Made by a program: the position numbers and the translations under genes. Shown here in pieces: positions 7,756 through 15,705 of a stretch of DNA of 39,356 nucleotides; position 1 is the first letter of the stretch; each line of letters opens with the position of its first letter. The notes beneath the pieces are model-generated. The model searched no databases. It had not been told where the DNA came from and saw only the letters and a program-made list of their open reading frames with translations. Origin of the DNA: JBPCNH01 sp051001455 (GTDB lineage: Bacteria; Actinomycetota; CADDZG01; WHSQ01); assembly GCA_051001455.1 (NCBI GenBank), contig JBPCNH010000020.1:1-39356 (forward strand), written 5' to 3'.

Positions 7756-8973
7756 TTAGAAAACGTCACTCTGGCTCGGCACTATGAGTGCGAAGCGTGA
7801 TCCACGTCCGACCGTGGATTCGACGTTCACCGCCCCTCCCAGAGCTTCGACCAGACGTTTCGTAAGTGTCAGACCTAGCCCGGCCCCCGCCGCGGTCCGG
7901 CTCGCGTCGCCGCGCCAGAAGGGCTCGAAGACTCTTTCGAGATTCGTCTCAGGGATGCCTTCACCTGTGTCCTCCACCGACAACTCGATGGATTCGTTCG
8001 AACACCGGCCGTTGATGCGGACCGTTCCGTCGGCCGGGGTGTGCCGGATGGCGTTCTGCACGAGGTTCTGTAGCGCCCGCGTCAGCCGAGGTGACACCAG
8101 CACCCCCTCGGCGCCGTCGATGGTGCTCTCGAGCCGAACCCCTTTATCAACCGCGTGGGCACCGCATGCTGCGAGAGCGAACCTGACAACTTCATCGACC
8201 GTCGAACGATCGGTTTCCGCTTTGATAACTCCGGCATCGAGTTGGACCAGCTCGAAGAGGTCGTCGACCAGGGTGACGAGGACGCCCATTGAATGCCGCA
8301 TCTCGGTTGCATATCGCCTGAATGTTGCAGGGTCGTCGACGACACGGTCATCGATCGCCTCAACCATCGCCCGCAACCCCGCCAACGGAGTGCGCAAGTC
8401 GTGTGACACTGCAGTGATCAGATCGTTGCGTACGGTTATAGCCCTTTGTTCCGCTGCGATCGTGTCCTCGAGACGTGCGCTCATAGCATCGAGCGTCGAA
8501 GCAAGATGGTTCAGTTCGTTCCCACCATCGACCGTCCCTATCCGTGTCGACAGCTCGCCTCTCCGTAGCCTCTCTGCTGCATCCACGAGCTTTCTGATCC
8601 CGGATCGGAACGAGCGTGACAATGCGAGTGCGGCGCCGAGACCAGCTGCACCGGAGTAGGCGATCAGGGTCGCGACCACCAGAGCATCGTGTTTCACGAG
8701 CATCAAGGCCGATAGGACGGCGAGGTTGGCCAGCGACACCCCGACGGAGACGAGCGCGAGCGCGACGAATCGGGTCCGGACCGTCGCGTCACGCAACAGT
8801 GGGTCGGCTACGGCAGCAGCGACTACGGTCGCGGCGACTGCAGGTAGGAGCAGTTGACCGAGGTGGACGACGTCGTTCATGGGCATCCCGAAGCCGCGTG
8901 CGACGACCAGCGTGACGATCCCGCCGGCTCCTGCGACGAGGGCCACGAGCGCCAAGGGACCGAGCCTTCTCAT
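7756..8973 (-). CDS. Membrane sensor histidine kinase (OmpR-type partner)
   Basis: A 405-residue kinase with about four N-terminal membrane helices (residues 1-130), a HAMP-like linker (RSFRSGIRKLVDAAERLRRG), a HisKA dimerisation helix with the phosphorylated His at H191 (ITAVSHDLRTPLAGL), and a HATPase_c domain (NLVQNAIRHTPADG, DTGEGIP, GLGLTLTKRLVEALGG). The ATG at 8973 overlaps the stop of the response-regulator gene by 4 bases, fixing the start and showing one operon. There is no large extracellular loop, so the signal is probably sensed in or near the membrane. The divergent DM13 gene is a plausible target. Confidence 0.92.
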   Translation of the reverse strand: MRRLGPLALVALVAGAGGIVTLVVARGFGMPMNDVVHLGQLLLPAVAATVVAAAVADPLLRDATVRTRFVALALVSVGVSLANLAVLSALMLVKHDALVVATLIAYSGAAGLGAALALSRSFRSGIRKLVDAAERLRRGELSTRIGTVDGGNELNHLASTLDAMSARLEDTIAAEQRAITVRNDLITAVSHDLRTPLAGLRAMVEAIDDRVVDDPATFRRYATEMRHSMGVLVTLVDDLFELVQLDAGVIKAETDRSTVDEVVRFALAACGAHAVDKGVRLESTIDGAEGVLVSPRLTRALQNLVQNAIRHTPADGTVRINGRCSNESIELSVEDTGEGIPETNLERVFEPFWRGDASRTAAGAGLGLTLTKRLVEALGGAVNVESTVGRGSRFALIVPSQSDVF

Positions 8974-9650
8974 GGATCGAACCTGTAACCGGTACCCCAT
9001 ACGGTAACGAGATGAAGGGGCGAGGAAGGATCCTGCTCGACCTTCTCGCGCAAGCGCCGGACGTGGACGGTCACGGTGGCGGGATCCCCGTAGAAGGCGA
9101 AGTCCCACAGCTCTTCAAGCAGGTCCAGTCGCGTGAACACTCTGCCCGGATGCCGGGCCATGAAATACAGCAGGTCGAACTCCTTCGTGGTTAGTGAGAC
9201 CTCCTTCCCTCCGACCTCGACGCGACGCCCGAGGGGGTCTATCGCGAGCGCGTCGTACCGGAGCTCCTCGGCCTCTGAGGATGCGTTGGGGGCGCGCCGC
9301 AGGACCGCCCTGACCCGTGCGACGACCTCCCCAGGCGAGAATGGCTTGCTTACATAATCGTCGGCGCCCAGTTCGAGTCCCGCGATGCGGTCGTGCTCGG
9401 ATGTCTTCGCCGTCAACATGATCACCGGGATGTCCGAGACACTACGGATCCTCTCGAATACCTGGAATCCATCGAGCTTCGGCAACATGAGATCCAGCAA
9501 TACGATGTCGGGTTGAGTCGACACGAAGGAGGCGACCGCGCGCTCACCGTCCTCGGCCAGCTCGACCTCGAAGCCGTCTTTGACCAGGTAGCGCCCCAGT
9601 ACTTCGCGCACGATCGGCTCGTCATCAACGACCAGCACCCTTGGAGTCAT
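8970..9650 (-). CDS. OmpR/PhoB-family response regulator
   Basis: A 226-residue regulator. The receiver domain (3-115) has the acidic pocket DDE (9-11), phospho-acceptor D53 (VLLDLMLP) and the conserved Lys in YVSKPFS. The C-terminal winged helix (about 130-226) contains LTTKEFDLLYFMARHPGRVF and the recognition helix DPATVTVHVRRLREK, ending GTGYRFDP. I chose the ATG at 9650; further upstream the frame runs into the promoter and the divergent gene. It is the first gene of the operon with the kinase. The repeats at 9676-9722 in the shared intergenic region may be its own binding sites. Confidence 0.93.
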   Translation of the reverse strand: MTPRVLVVDDEPIVREVLGRYLVKDGFEVELAEDGERAVASFVSTQPDIVLLDLMLPKLDGFQVFERIRSVSDIPVIMLTAKTSEHDRIAGLELGADDYVSKPFSPGEVVARVRAVLRRAPNASSEAEELRYDALAIDPLGRRVEVGGKEVSLTTKEFDLLYFMARHPGRVFTRLDLLEELWDFAFYGDPATVTVHVRRLREKVEQDPSSPLHLVTVWGTGYRFDP

Positions 9651-9683
9651 CTGTCTATTGTGCGCCTGGATGATTAACGATTC

Positions 9684-9722
9684 CTTACGATCGTCCAGCG
9701 AAGCGCGTAATGACCTCGTAAG
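9684..9722. promoter_or_regulatory. Inverted repeat between regulator and DM13 genes
   Basis: CTTACGA (9684-9690) is mirrored by TCGTAAG (9716-9722), and a related TTAACGA lies just before the first arm. This 126-bp divergent intergenic region must hold promoters for both the two-component operon and the DM13 gene, so these are candidate regulator half-sites. A second pair, CCTGGCC (9737-9743) and GGCCAGG (9769-9775), could fold just before the DM13 start. Confidence 0.4.
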
Positions 9723-9776
9723 AAGCGGCTGTATAGCCTGGCCATAGTACGGAAAAGAGGATAGAGGAGGCCAGGT

Positions 9777-10376
9777 ATGGACGCAACGGGGAATGCAGGT
9801 CTCAAGAGATTCCTGACCCCGGGCCGCCTGCTTATCGCAGGGGTGGTGGGTGCGATCGGGATCGCGGTTGTGTTGGTCTGGTTCCAACCCCAGAAGCTGT
9901 TCCAGGACACCCGCGTGAATGAGCCCGCCCCGGGCGCCATGGCCAAGGAAGACGACGCCATGGCCAAGGAAGACGACGCCATGGCCAAAGAAGACGACGC
10001 CATGGCCAAAGAAGACGACGCCATGGCCAAGGAAGACGCCATGATGCTCGCCGGGAATTTCCGCAGCCTCGATCACGAGACCAGCGGTCATGCGTCGCTG
10101 AGTCTCGCCGACGACGGCAATTACTACGTCAGGCTCGAGGACTTCTCGACCGAGAACGGGCCCGACCTATTCGTTTATCTATCGACGGCCCCGGTGACGG
10201 CCGAAGGCAGAGAGTTCGCGGAGGACTTCATCGATCTTGGCAACCTCAAGGGCAATGTCGGCGACCAGAACTATCTGGTTCCGGAAGGGACCGACCTCGA
10301 GCAGTATCAGAGCGTCGTGATCTGGTGTCGCCGGTTCACCTCGCCGTTCGGTGCAGCGCCGTTGGAGTCAACCTAG
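9777..10376 (+). CDS. Membrane-anchored DM13 domain protein with MAKEDDA repeats
   Basis: A 199-residue protein. One membrane anchor lies at residues 15-38 (LLIAGVVGAIGIAVVLVWF), followed by a linker with four MAKEDDA repeats and one MAKEDA (55-88), and then a DM13 domain (about 90-195: GNFRSLDHETSGHASLSLAD, ENGPDLFVYLST, YQSVVIWCRRF). DM13 domains are proposed electron-transfer or redox domains, with the Cys in the VVIWC motif conserved. The linker is highly charged and probably holds the domain away from the membrane. It is divergent from a two-component operon that probably controls it. The start at 9777 follows GAGGAGGCCAGGT. Confidence 0.87.
   Translation: MDATGNAGLKRFLTPGRLLIAGVVGAIGIAVVLVWFQPQKLFQDTRVNEPAPGAMAKEDDAMAKEDDAMAKEDDAMAKEDDAMAKEDAMMLAGNFRSLDHETSGHASLSLADDGNYYVRLEDFSTENGPDLFVYLSTAPVTAEGREFAEDFIDLGNLKGNVGDQNYLVPEGTDLEQYQSVVIWCRRFTSPFGAAPLEST
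9939..10040 (+). repeat. 21-bp coding tandem repeat (4 full copies plus 18 bp)
   Basis: The unit ATGGCCAAGGAAGACGACGC plus one base begins at 9939, 9960, 9981 and 10002; a shortened 18-bp copy begins at 10023. The copies differ only by A/G at one wobble position, so the array is recent or kept uniform by slippage. Because 21 is divisible by 3, gain or loss of units changes linker length without breaking the frame. Confidence 0.95.
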
Positions 10377-10416
10377 GAGGGGAGTTTCCTGGAGGTAAGT
10401 TCCTAGAGGTGAGTTC

Positions 10417-10668
10417 CTACCGTCCGGTGCCTGCACCCCGTAGGGATCTTTCTCTTTCGGGGGCCATCGATGCGGCTACCGGTTTCGTGAAGGTCATGTC
10501 CTCTCGACGCAGCATCAGGTAGGTGAACAACGTCGACCCGGTTGCCTCCGCGCCGGGCACTTTGTGCACGGTGTAGCGGATCCACACGGTCTTGGGCTCG
10601 GTCGGGTGGCAGGCCTTGAGATGCTGATCTATGTAGTGCAGCTTGCCTTCCTCGAAGGGGGCAGGCAA
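10417..10668 (-). pseudogene. N-terminal fragment of an AttH/CrtC-like (hydroxyneurosporene synthase-like) gene
   Basis: The frame from TTG 10668 reads LPAPFEEGKLHYIDQHLKAC and then KTVWIRYTVHKVPGAEATGS, resembling the start of AttH/CrtC lipocalin-like proteins. It degrades after about 55 codons and ends at 10417, where short repeats of the form GAGGTNAGTTCCT lie. It overlaps the 3' end of the secreted-protein gene in a different frame. A C-terminal piece of the same family lies at 11340-11880, upstream on the same strand, so the two pieces are in reversed order. Confidence 0.55.
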
Positions 10669-11312
10669 CTGAACGACAAAGCGGAGGCATGCCCCTCGGA
10701 GTCGTACTCGATCCTTGAGAAGAACACATTGGACCCCGGTCGTTGCGTCCCGCCCACATCCATCGTGGACGGGCTGATCTGGATCAGAAGAGTTTTGGTG
10801 ACATTGAACCTAGTGCCTTCTAGGATGGCTTCGACATCTGCTTCGCCCGCAGGTAGTGCTACATCGAGAGCCTGCGCGTTCGGCTCGACGTATCCGTCGT
10901 TACAGAAGTCGGCGCCCCCAGGGATGTCGGCCCACACCTTGATGTCAACAAGGCCGGGCGAGCCGACCGAAGTGAACACGAACTTGATGTCACCGACAAC
11001 CTTGCCCGAGGCTTCACCGATCCAGGCTGGAAATAGATTGTTGCCTGCGCACTGAGTGTTGGGACCTGCGGAGTAGTTGGTAATCTGCTTGGATTTCTCC
11101 TGCGAAGTTGGCGGAGTCGCATCCATCGTAAGCAAGTTCTCATGAACTATCGGTACGAATGATTCCATCTCGCCTGCTGCCTGGGTGCCGTGCAGATATA
11201 GATCCGTTGCGATGGGCGCACGCGACTTCCTCTTTTTCTGGGCAACTGCCGGCGCGGAGATCGCCCCTGCGATCAGACCCGCCAGGATGACGAGCGTGAA
11301 GATTCTCTTCAT
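10629..11312 (-). CDS. Secreted protein of unknown function
   Basis: A 227-residue protein with a clear signal peptide (MKRIFTLVILAGLIAGAISA, cleavage near AVA-QKK). The mature part is beta-rich with several Cys (TQCAGNN, FCNDG) and ends soon after EYDSEGHASALSFSC. It starts at 11312, with AAGGGGG upstream. The last 13 residues overlap another gene fragment and may not be original. I recognise no family. It probably acts outside the cytoplasm; pieces of an AttH/CrtC-like gene on both sides suggest that a duplicated segment was later reduced. Confidence 0.7.
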   Translation of the reverse strand: MKRIFTLVILAGLIAGAISAPAVAQKKRKSRAPIATDLYLHGTQAAGEMESFVPIVHENLLTMDATPPTSQEKSKQITNYSAGPNTQCAGNNLFPAWIGEASGKVVGDIKFVFTSVGSPGLVDIKVWADIPGGADFCNDGYVEPNAQALDVALPAGEADVEAILEGTRFNVTKTLLIQISPSTMDVGGTQRPGSNVFFSRIEYDSEGHASALSFSCLPPSRKASCTT

Positions 11313-11339
11313 TGGGGCCCCCTTGTCGACTGCGATCCT

Positions 11340-11880
11340 CTATAAGGATTCCCCAAGGCTGACCATGCTCCTTCTTATTGCGGCCCATTGCGGTCGACTC
11401 ACCACGCCCCCGGCGATCGAGCAGTTGAGAGAGTGATGCGTGCCTCCGGACGGGTCGGCGTAGGGCCACGCCACGGTCTGATCGGGCGAACGGACCACGC
11501 GTCCGACAACGGGGATCTCGCCCGGCAGATCGAAGTCCACCGAGTTGACCGTCTCGTTCACGCGCGTCGAGCGTGTCTTGCCGATGCCTCCAAGGCGGTG
11601 ACGCCGGCCGTTGATCGAGAGCGCGCCGTTCGCCACCCACGGCGTGGTCACCCCACCGATCTTGATGCGTCCCATCACGTCGTCGAGCCAGGTGCCGCTA
11701 TCGAAGATCGCGTGGGCCCCGACCCAGCGCTCGGCATGTTCGGTTCCCCAGTTGTGACCCTATATGCCGGGCCACGCGTCCAACTCGACGGTTCCGCCAG
11801 GCATTGCCTTCCCTAGGCTGTTGAACTCGAGATCGACGATGCCGGTGTTCGGAACGTCGACGGGGCGAAGGACCCGGTAA
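11340..11880 (-). pseudogene. C-terminal part of an AttH/CrtC-like gene with internal stop
   Basis: Reading from about 11880, the frame gives NTGIVDLEFNSLGKAMPGG, VELDAWPGI, a TAG stop at 11760-11762, then GHNWGTEHAERWVGAHAIFD, MGRIKIGGVTTPWVANGALS and WPYADPSGGTHHSLNCSIAG. This is the second half of AttH/CrtC-type lipocalin-like proteins, in which WPGMxGHNWG is a conserved stretch; here one codon has become a stop. The N-terminal part is missing at a terminator-like hairpin (11882-11908). The gene is dead. Confidence 0.7.
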
Positions 11881-11881
11881 C

Positions 11882-11908
11882 AAAGCGGCCCCCGGAGGGG
11901 GCCGCTTT
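11882..11908. terminator. Strong 12-bp stem hairpin
   Basis: AAAGCGGCCCCC (11882-11893), loop GGA, then GGGGGCCGCTTT (11897-11908). The flanking A and T runs make it a good factor-independent terminator in either direction. On the minus strand it lies just after the probable selenoprotein gene. Confidence 0.8.
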
Positions 11909-11996
11909 CTGGATCTCGGTGGGAACCGACATCATTTAAGGCGAGATGAGCGCGAGCGCGAGCGCGATCGCAAGCCCGGCTACCCGTAGTTCGGTC

Positions 11997-12833
11997 TCAG
12001 GTGCCTCGAAGCATCTTGAGGATCGGCGAAGGCTCGCGGGGATGCCATCGCTTGTGCCACTCGTGATCGGGGTCGGGCCACATCAGCTCGAGAGGAACGA
12101 TGGTCCCCGGCTCGGCGGCCTCACCGAGTAGGTCGAGAGCTGCGGTGAGCACGGCGCGGTGCTCACGCTCGTCGTGGACGTGGCCGAGCGTGTGGCCGAA
12201 GGGGAATTCCACCGCTACGGCGCGGGGAACGCCGATCCGCCGCGCGATGTCGGGCATCATCGTGATCACCACCGTCGGGAACCCCGCTTGCTCGATGCGA
12301 TTAGCGATCAGGACGACCGTCCTGCAGCAATCTGGTCAGGCGGGAGTAAGCACCACCGCGTCAACAGCGTCTTCACGAAGATGAGAGATGACCTCGGGCA
12401 GGTGGCGATCCAGGAGTTCGGTGGCATCGAGCTGGAAGCCCATGAACGAGTAATGGCGCGTAGCCACGTCGCCGATGATGCCCTCGGACTGGAGTTGTCT
12501 TAGGAGGGGAACGGGCAGAACCACGTCCAGGTCTTCCTTCGCATCAGATGTGTCGTAGTGCAGATGTGAGAGTTCAACATCGTCTGACCCCACGTCACGA
12601 GGAAGGATCCGGTAGGTCGGATCACCCCAGATCGGTTCGCGGCGTTCGCGATCGAGATCGAAGCTATCGTCGGACGCAAGATGCACCCCGGCGGTGGTAA
12701 CGACAGCGACGCGGGACTCCTTTACAGCCTTTGAAAGAGGGGACCAGGGGACCGGGTCCTGGCGGGGTAGATCCAGCGAGCCGTAGTACGCCGCTAGCGC
12801 AGGCGGTAGCCATCGATACGAATCCACAATCAT
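11997..12833 (-). CDS. GrdB-like glycine/sarcosine/betaine reductase family protein, probable selenoprotein
   Basis: A 278-codon frame with a TGA at codon 166 (12336-12338). Before it lie SYRWLPPALAAYY, VAVVTTAGVHL, YRILPRDV, HLHYDTSDA and VATRHYSFMGF; after it the same frame continues RTVVLIANRIEQAGFPTVVI, MMPDIARRIGVPRAVAVEFP and a long tail to 11997. These are the successive blocks of the GrdB-like reductase family, which has a redox Sec or Cys exactly at this point (TPA-U-PDC, a UxxC motif). A SECIS-like hairpin follows the TGA. Some relatives use the Sec form in glycine or proline reductases; the substrate of this short version is unknown. The alternative is a recent Cys-to-stop mutation; selenocysteine machinery is not in the window. 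Confidence 0.8.
12309..12324 (-). promoter_or_regulatory. Candidate bacterial SECIS hairpin
   Basis: On the coding strand CAGGAC-GGUC-GUCCUG forms a 6-bp stem with a GGUC loop. It begins 11 nt after the UGA and its loop 17 nt after, with G in the first loop positions. This fits the general layout of bacterial SECIS elements (short stem loop inside the coding sequence just after UGA, G near the loop start). It is not tested by folding software. Confidence 0.55.
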
Positions 12834-12954
12834 CGCAGGCTATCTCGCCGTTTCACCCACGAACAACGACTGTTCCATTCATGCAATCGGTGTCAAACGA
12901 GATGGTCGTTGCAGTGGGGCTCGACTGTGCCCGGGAGTTCGCCCGGGGGCCTGA

Positions 12955-14181
12955 TCACTTCGTGCCGGCGACGCTCGTCTCGATTCGGATATCCCCGCCG
13001 AGTGTCCGATGGACCGGACAACGGTCGGCGATCGACAGCAGTCGCTCGACATCGTCGTCGCTGAGGTCGCCAGCCAACTCGAGGGTCCTTCCGATGACAT
13101 CGATCCGCAAGGGCTTGCCGTCGGCGTCCTCGCAGTCCTCTGCGTGGCGGCGCTTGTGTGTCAGCGTCACGCGGACGTGCTCGAGCGAGATCTCTTTGCG
13201 TTCGGCATACATGCGAAGCGTCATCGAGGTGCACGCGCCGAGGGCAGCGAGAAGGAGATCGTACGGGGTCGGGCCGGTGTCGTCGCCGATCCCCGCGGGC
13301 TCGTCCGCACGAAGAGTGTGACGGCCGGCTCGGATCATCTGGGCGAGTCGACCGACGTCCGCTTCCTCTGCGATGACATGGCCCTCTTGAGGCGGTGCAG
13401 GGGACTCGGCGTCGTCGTCGACGAAACGGCTCGCCCATGCAGCAAGGACCCGGGCGGCGTAGGCGGCGTGCTCTCGATTAGTCAGAAGGTGATCAGAGTC
13501 GTCGAGCGAGACAAAACTCTTCGGATGTTTGGCGGCGTCGAAGATCTGTCGTGCGTTCTCGACCCCAACCAGCATGTCGCGGGGGGAGTGCATGACAAGG
13601 AGGGCTCGGTTCAGGGCTGCGACCGAGGCAGCGAGGTTGTGGCCCGCGATGTCACGAAGGAACTCGCGGCGAACCGTGAACGGCCTTCCGGCGAGCGACA
13701 CCTCGGCCACCCCATCATGCTCGATCGCTTCAAGGTCGGCGGGGTCGAAGACGTCTGATACGTGAGAGGGGTCGGCCGGAGCGGCGATCGTTGCAACCGC
13801 CTTCACCTCCGATATGCGGCTGGCCGCCGCGAGGACTGCGGCCCCACCCAGGCTGTGACCGATGAGCAGGCGTGGGGGAGCGAAGCGCGCGCGCAGCATG
13901 TCGGCGGCGGCCACCAGATCTGCGATGTTGGAGGAGAAGTCGGTGTTCGCGAACTCGCCTTCACTGGACCCGAGACCGGTGAAGTCGAAGCGAAGGACCG
14001 CGAAGCCCTCCTCTCGCAACCCGGTGCTGATCCTGGTTGCCGCAGCGATGTCCTTGCCGCACGTGAAGCAGTGGGCGAATAACGCGAACGCGCGCGGTGT
14101 CCCGGTCGGTAGATCCAGCCGAGCTGCGAGCTCTGCGCCGCGGGAGCCGGGGAACGTGGTCTTGATCGCTTGAGGGGCCAT
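12955..14181 (-). CDS. Alpha/beta hydrolase-OsmC fusion protein
   Basis: A 408-residue two-domain protein. Residues 1-255 are an alpha/beta hydrolase with nucleophile motif GHSLGG (S110) and a C-terminal DSDHLL that supplies the His. Residues about 270-405 are an OsmC/Ohr-type peroxiredoxin domain with the two redox Cys at C317 (LGACTSMTLRMYAERK) and C388 (DRCPVHRTLGG). OsmC proteins reduce organic hydroperoxides at paired Cys; the hydrolase half may release the substrate. This fusion is a known architecture. It is monocistronic, on the same strand as the flanking genes. The ATG at 14181 is preceded by GGGGCAAGATGTATCC, a modest ribosome site. Confidence 0.9.
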   Translation of the reverse strand: MAPQAIKTTFPGSRGAELAARLDLPTGTPRAFALFAHCFTCGKDIAAATRISTGLREEGFAVLRFDFTGLGSSEGEFANTDFSSNIADLVAAADMLRARFAPPRLLIGHSLGGAAVLAAASRISEVKAVATIAAPADPSHVSDVFDPADLEAIEHDGVAEVSLAGRPFTVRREFLRDIAGHNLAASVAALNRALLVMHSPRDMLVGVENARQIFDAAKHPKSFVSLDDSDHLLTNREHAAYAARVLAAWASRFVDDDAESPAPPQEGHVIAEEADVGRLAQMIRAGRHTLRADEPAGIGDDTGPTPYDLLLAALGACTSMTLRMYAERKEISLEHVRVTLTHKRRHAEDCEDADGKPLRIDVIGRTLELAGDLSDDDVERLLSIADRCPVHRTLGGDIRIETSVAGTK

Positions 14182-14208
14182 GGATACATCTTGCCCCGTA
14201 CGGGTGGC

Positions 14209-14775
14209 TTATGCCTGCCGGCCGAACACCGCCAGGAGCTTGGTCTGCAGATCGGCTCCCTCTGGAGCTTCGATCTTCTCTCCATACAAACCGGAGCCCT
14301 TGAGCATGTCCTCGATGGGAACCGCCCACGCATGAACGTGCTCCATCAGATCCGCGTCGAGGTTCTCTTGTCCCGAGATCCCTCGGCCGAGATCCCAGCT
14401 GTGGATCAGGTGGTCGGCCGTCAGCTGGTCGAGGTAATCGGCGCCCGAAAAATCACCGAAGGAAAGATGCACGGTGCGTTCCATAGCTCCGGGTTCCTGC
14501 GCAGCCGCCTTCGCTCCTGCAGATGCCAGCTTCCACGCGAGGTGCGGATCGTCGCCGACGAGATCTCCTTCGAACTCGTCACCAACCTCGGCAACCGTCT
14601 TACCTTCTAGTAACGGCCCGGCCCACTTGTCCTCGTATACGAGATGGTTGATCAGGTCCCGCACCTTCCATTCCGCGCACGGGGTCTGCTTATCCAGGTC
14701 GATAGGTCGCACCGCCACCATCCGCTTGTCGAACTCGTCAACGGAGCGCAGGTACATCTCGAGCTGTTTACTCAT
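14209..14775 (-). CDS. TIGR03086-type DinB-like metal-binding protein
   Basis: A 188-residue four-helix protein of the mycothiol-dependent isomerase/DinB group (TIGR03086). Landmarks are TPCAEWKVRDLINHLVYEDK (metal His in NHL) and the characteristic DFSGADYLDQLTADHLIHSW, in which a second pair of His completes the metal site. Members are often mycothiol-linked transferases or isomerases, but this one has no assigned reaction. Its ATG overlaps the stop of the upstream gene (14772-14775), so the two form an operon with the monooxygenase-like protein. Confidence 0.82.
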   Translation of the reverse strand: MSKQLEMYLRSVDEFDKRMVAVRPIDLDKQTPCAEWKVRDLINHLVYEDKWAGPLLEGKTVAEVGDEFEGDLVGDDPHLAWKLASAGAKAAAQEPGAMERTVHLSFGDFSGADYLDQLTADHLIHSWDLGRGISGQENLDADLMEHVHAWAVPIEDMLKGSGLYGEKIEAPEGADLQTKLLAVFGRQA

Positions 14776-15380
14776 TTGCTAGACAGCCATGGCTCACTGA
14801 TGTCATGGAACACCGACTCTCCATCGGAGTTCGCTTGCATTGCCTCCATGAATTTCTGGAACTCTGGGGAGGTGCCTGACTCCTTTTCGTTCGCCCGCGC
14901 TTCGGCCTCGGACGTGAAGTAGACGGTGTTCGTGAAACGCCCGTTCTCGGGATGCCACGCGGTGATCCCACCGATGACATCCGGTCGCAACTTCGACATG
15001 TCGCCTTCGGTCCGAGCGTCGAGATCGCGCGCTGCCTGTACGTCTTTGACCTTGCCCTGGATGATCTGAACGAAGCCAGCGTCGTCAGATCCCCCGCTCA
15101 TCATCGTGTCGACCTCGGTGCAGTCGTGGAATATCGGGCTCTCGACATACTGGGAAGTCTCTTCCCACCATGCTCCCTGAGCCTCGTTGTCGCTGTTCGC
15201 CCTCGCAAGCTCTTCGTTCTCGAACCTGGCTACGACGATCAAGTCGCCGTTCGCCGTCACGCCACCGGTGCTGCCGAGGAACCCTTTCGCAGACGGCTTG
15301 ACCTCCTGGTTCCACCGCTCCCACTGCTTCTTCAGACCAGCAGGGTCTTTCGCCTTGCCCTGGATCACCTGTACGAACAT
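14772..15380 (-). CDS. Tandem ABM-like (dimeric alpha-beta barrel) domain protein
   Basis: A 202-residue protein made of two related halves. Each begins with a strand of the same form (FVQVIQGKAKDPAGLKKQWE at residue 2, FVQIIQGKVKDVQAARDLDA near 102), then GFLGSTGGVTANGDLIVVAR versus VIGGITAWHPENGRFTNTVY, and a closing ESPIFHDC versus ESVFHDISEP. The pattern is that of ferredoxin-like ABM or EthD folds, here an internal duplication giving a built-in dimer. Family members include small oxygenases and heme-degrading enzymes; no function can be assigned. It is the first gene of a two-gene operon; ATG 15380 follows AAGGGAGAGTG. Confidence 0.78.
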   Translation of the reverse strand: MFVQVIQGKAKDPAGLKKQWERWNQEVKPSAKGFLGSTGGVTANGDLIVVARFENEELARANSDNEAQGAWWEETSQYVESPIFHDCTEVDTMMSGGSDDAGFVQIIQGKVKDVQAARDLDARTEGDMSKLRPDVIGGITAWHPENGRFTNTVYFTSEAEARANEKESGTSPEFQKFMEAMQANSDGESVFHDISEPWLSSK

Positions 15381-15705
15381 CCACTCTCCCTTCGTTGGGA
15401 CTTACCTCCGTTCTACTCCTTGTTTCGCCTGAGTCAAGTGGCTAGTTCGCTCCGCCGGGGGCTACCCTTGTGGGCCCTCGCCGCGCGGGCGGCTTCGCGA
15501 TGGGGTGACCGCGGAACGGCGCTCCCCAGCCGCCGCCGTTGTGGATCGAGGCCTCCGAGATCGTCTCCCGACGAGATCGGTGTCGGTCGGGTGCATGAAC
15601 ACCCATGAACGTCCATGAATGACAATGAGTCGAATGGGCAGGTCGGAGGCCCATTCGGCGCGAAACCGTAGGTAGACGAAGCGGCCTAGAGGAAACTCCT
15701 AATCC
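15381..15705. other. Divergent intergenic region, no gene seen
   Basis: Between the operon start and the cyclase gene I find no convincing gene. CATGAA-type triplets recur at 15596-15620 (the patterns ATGAACACCC, ATGAACGTCC and ATGAATGAC), which could be operator half-sites or chance. Confidence 0.4.

Noticed and set aside
9674..10042. Antisense frames with repeated MASSLA or GHGVVF patterns
   Set aside because: They are mirror translations of the MAKEDDA coding repeat, not a separate repeat protein.
10381..10418. GAGGTNAGTTCCT repeats after the DM13 gene
   Set aside because: Two imperfect short copies in a decayed region; probably slippage debris with no feature attached.
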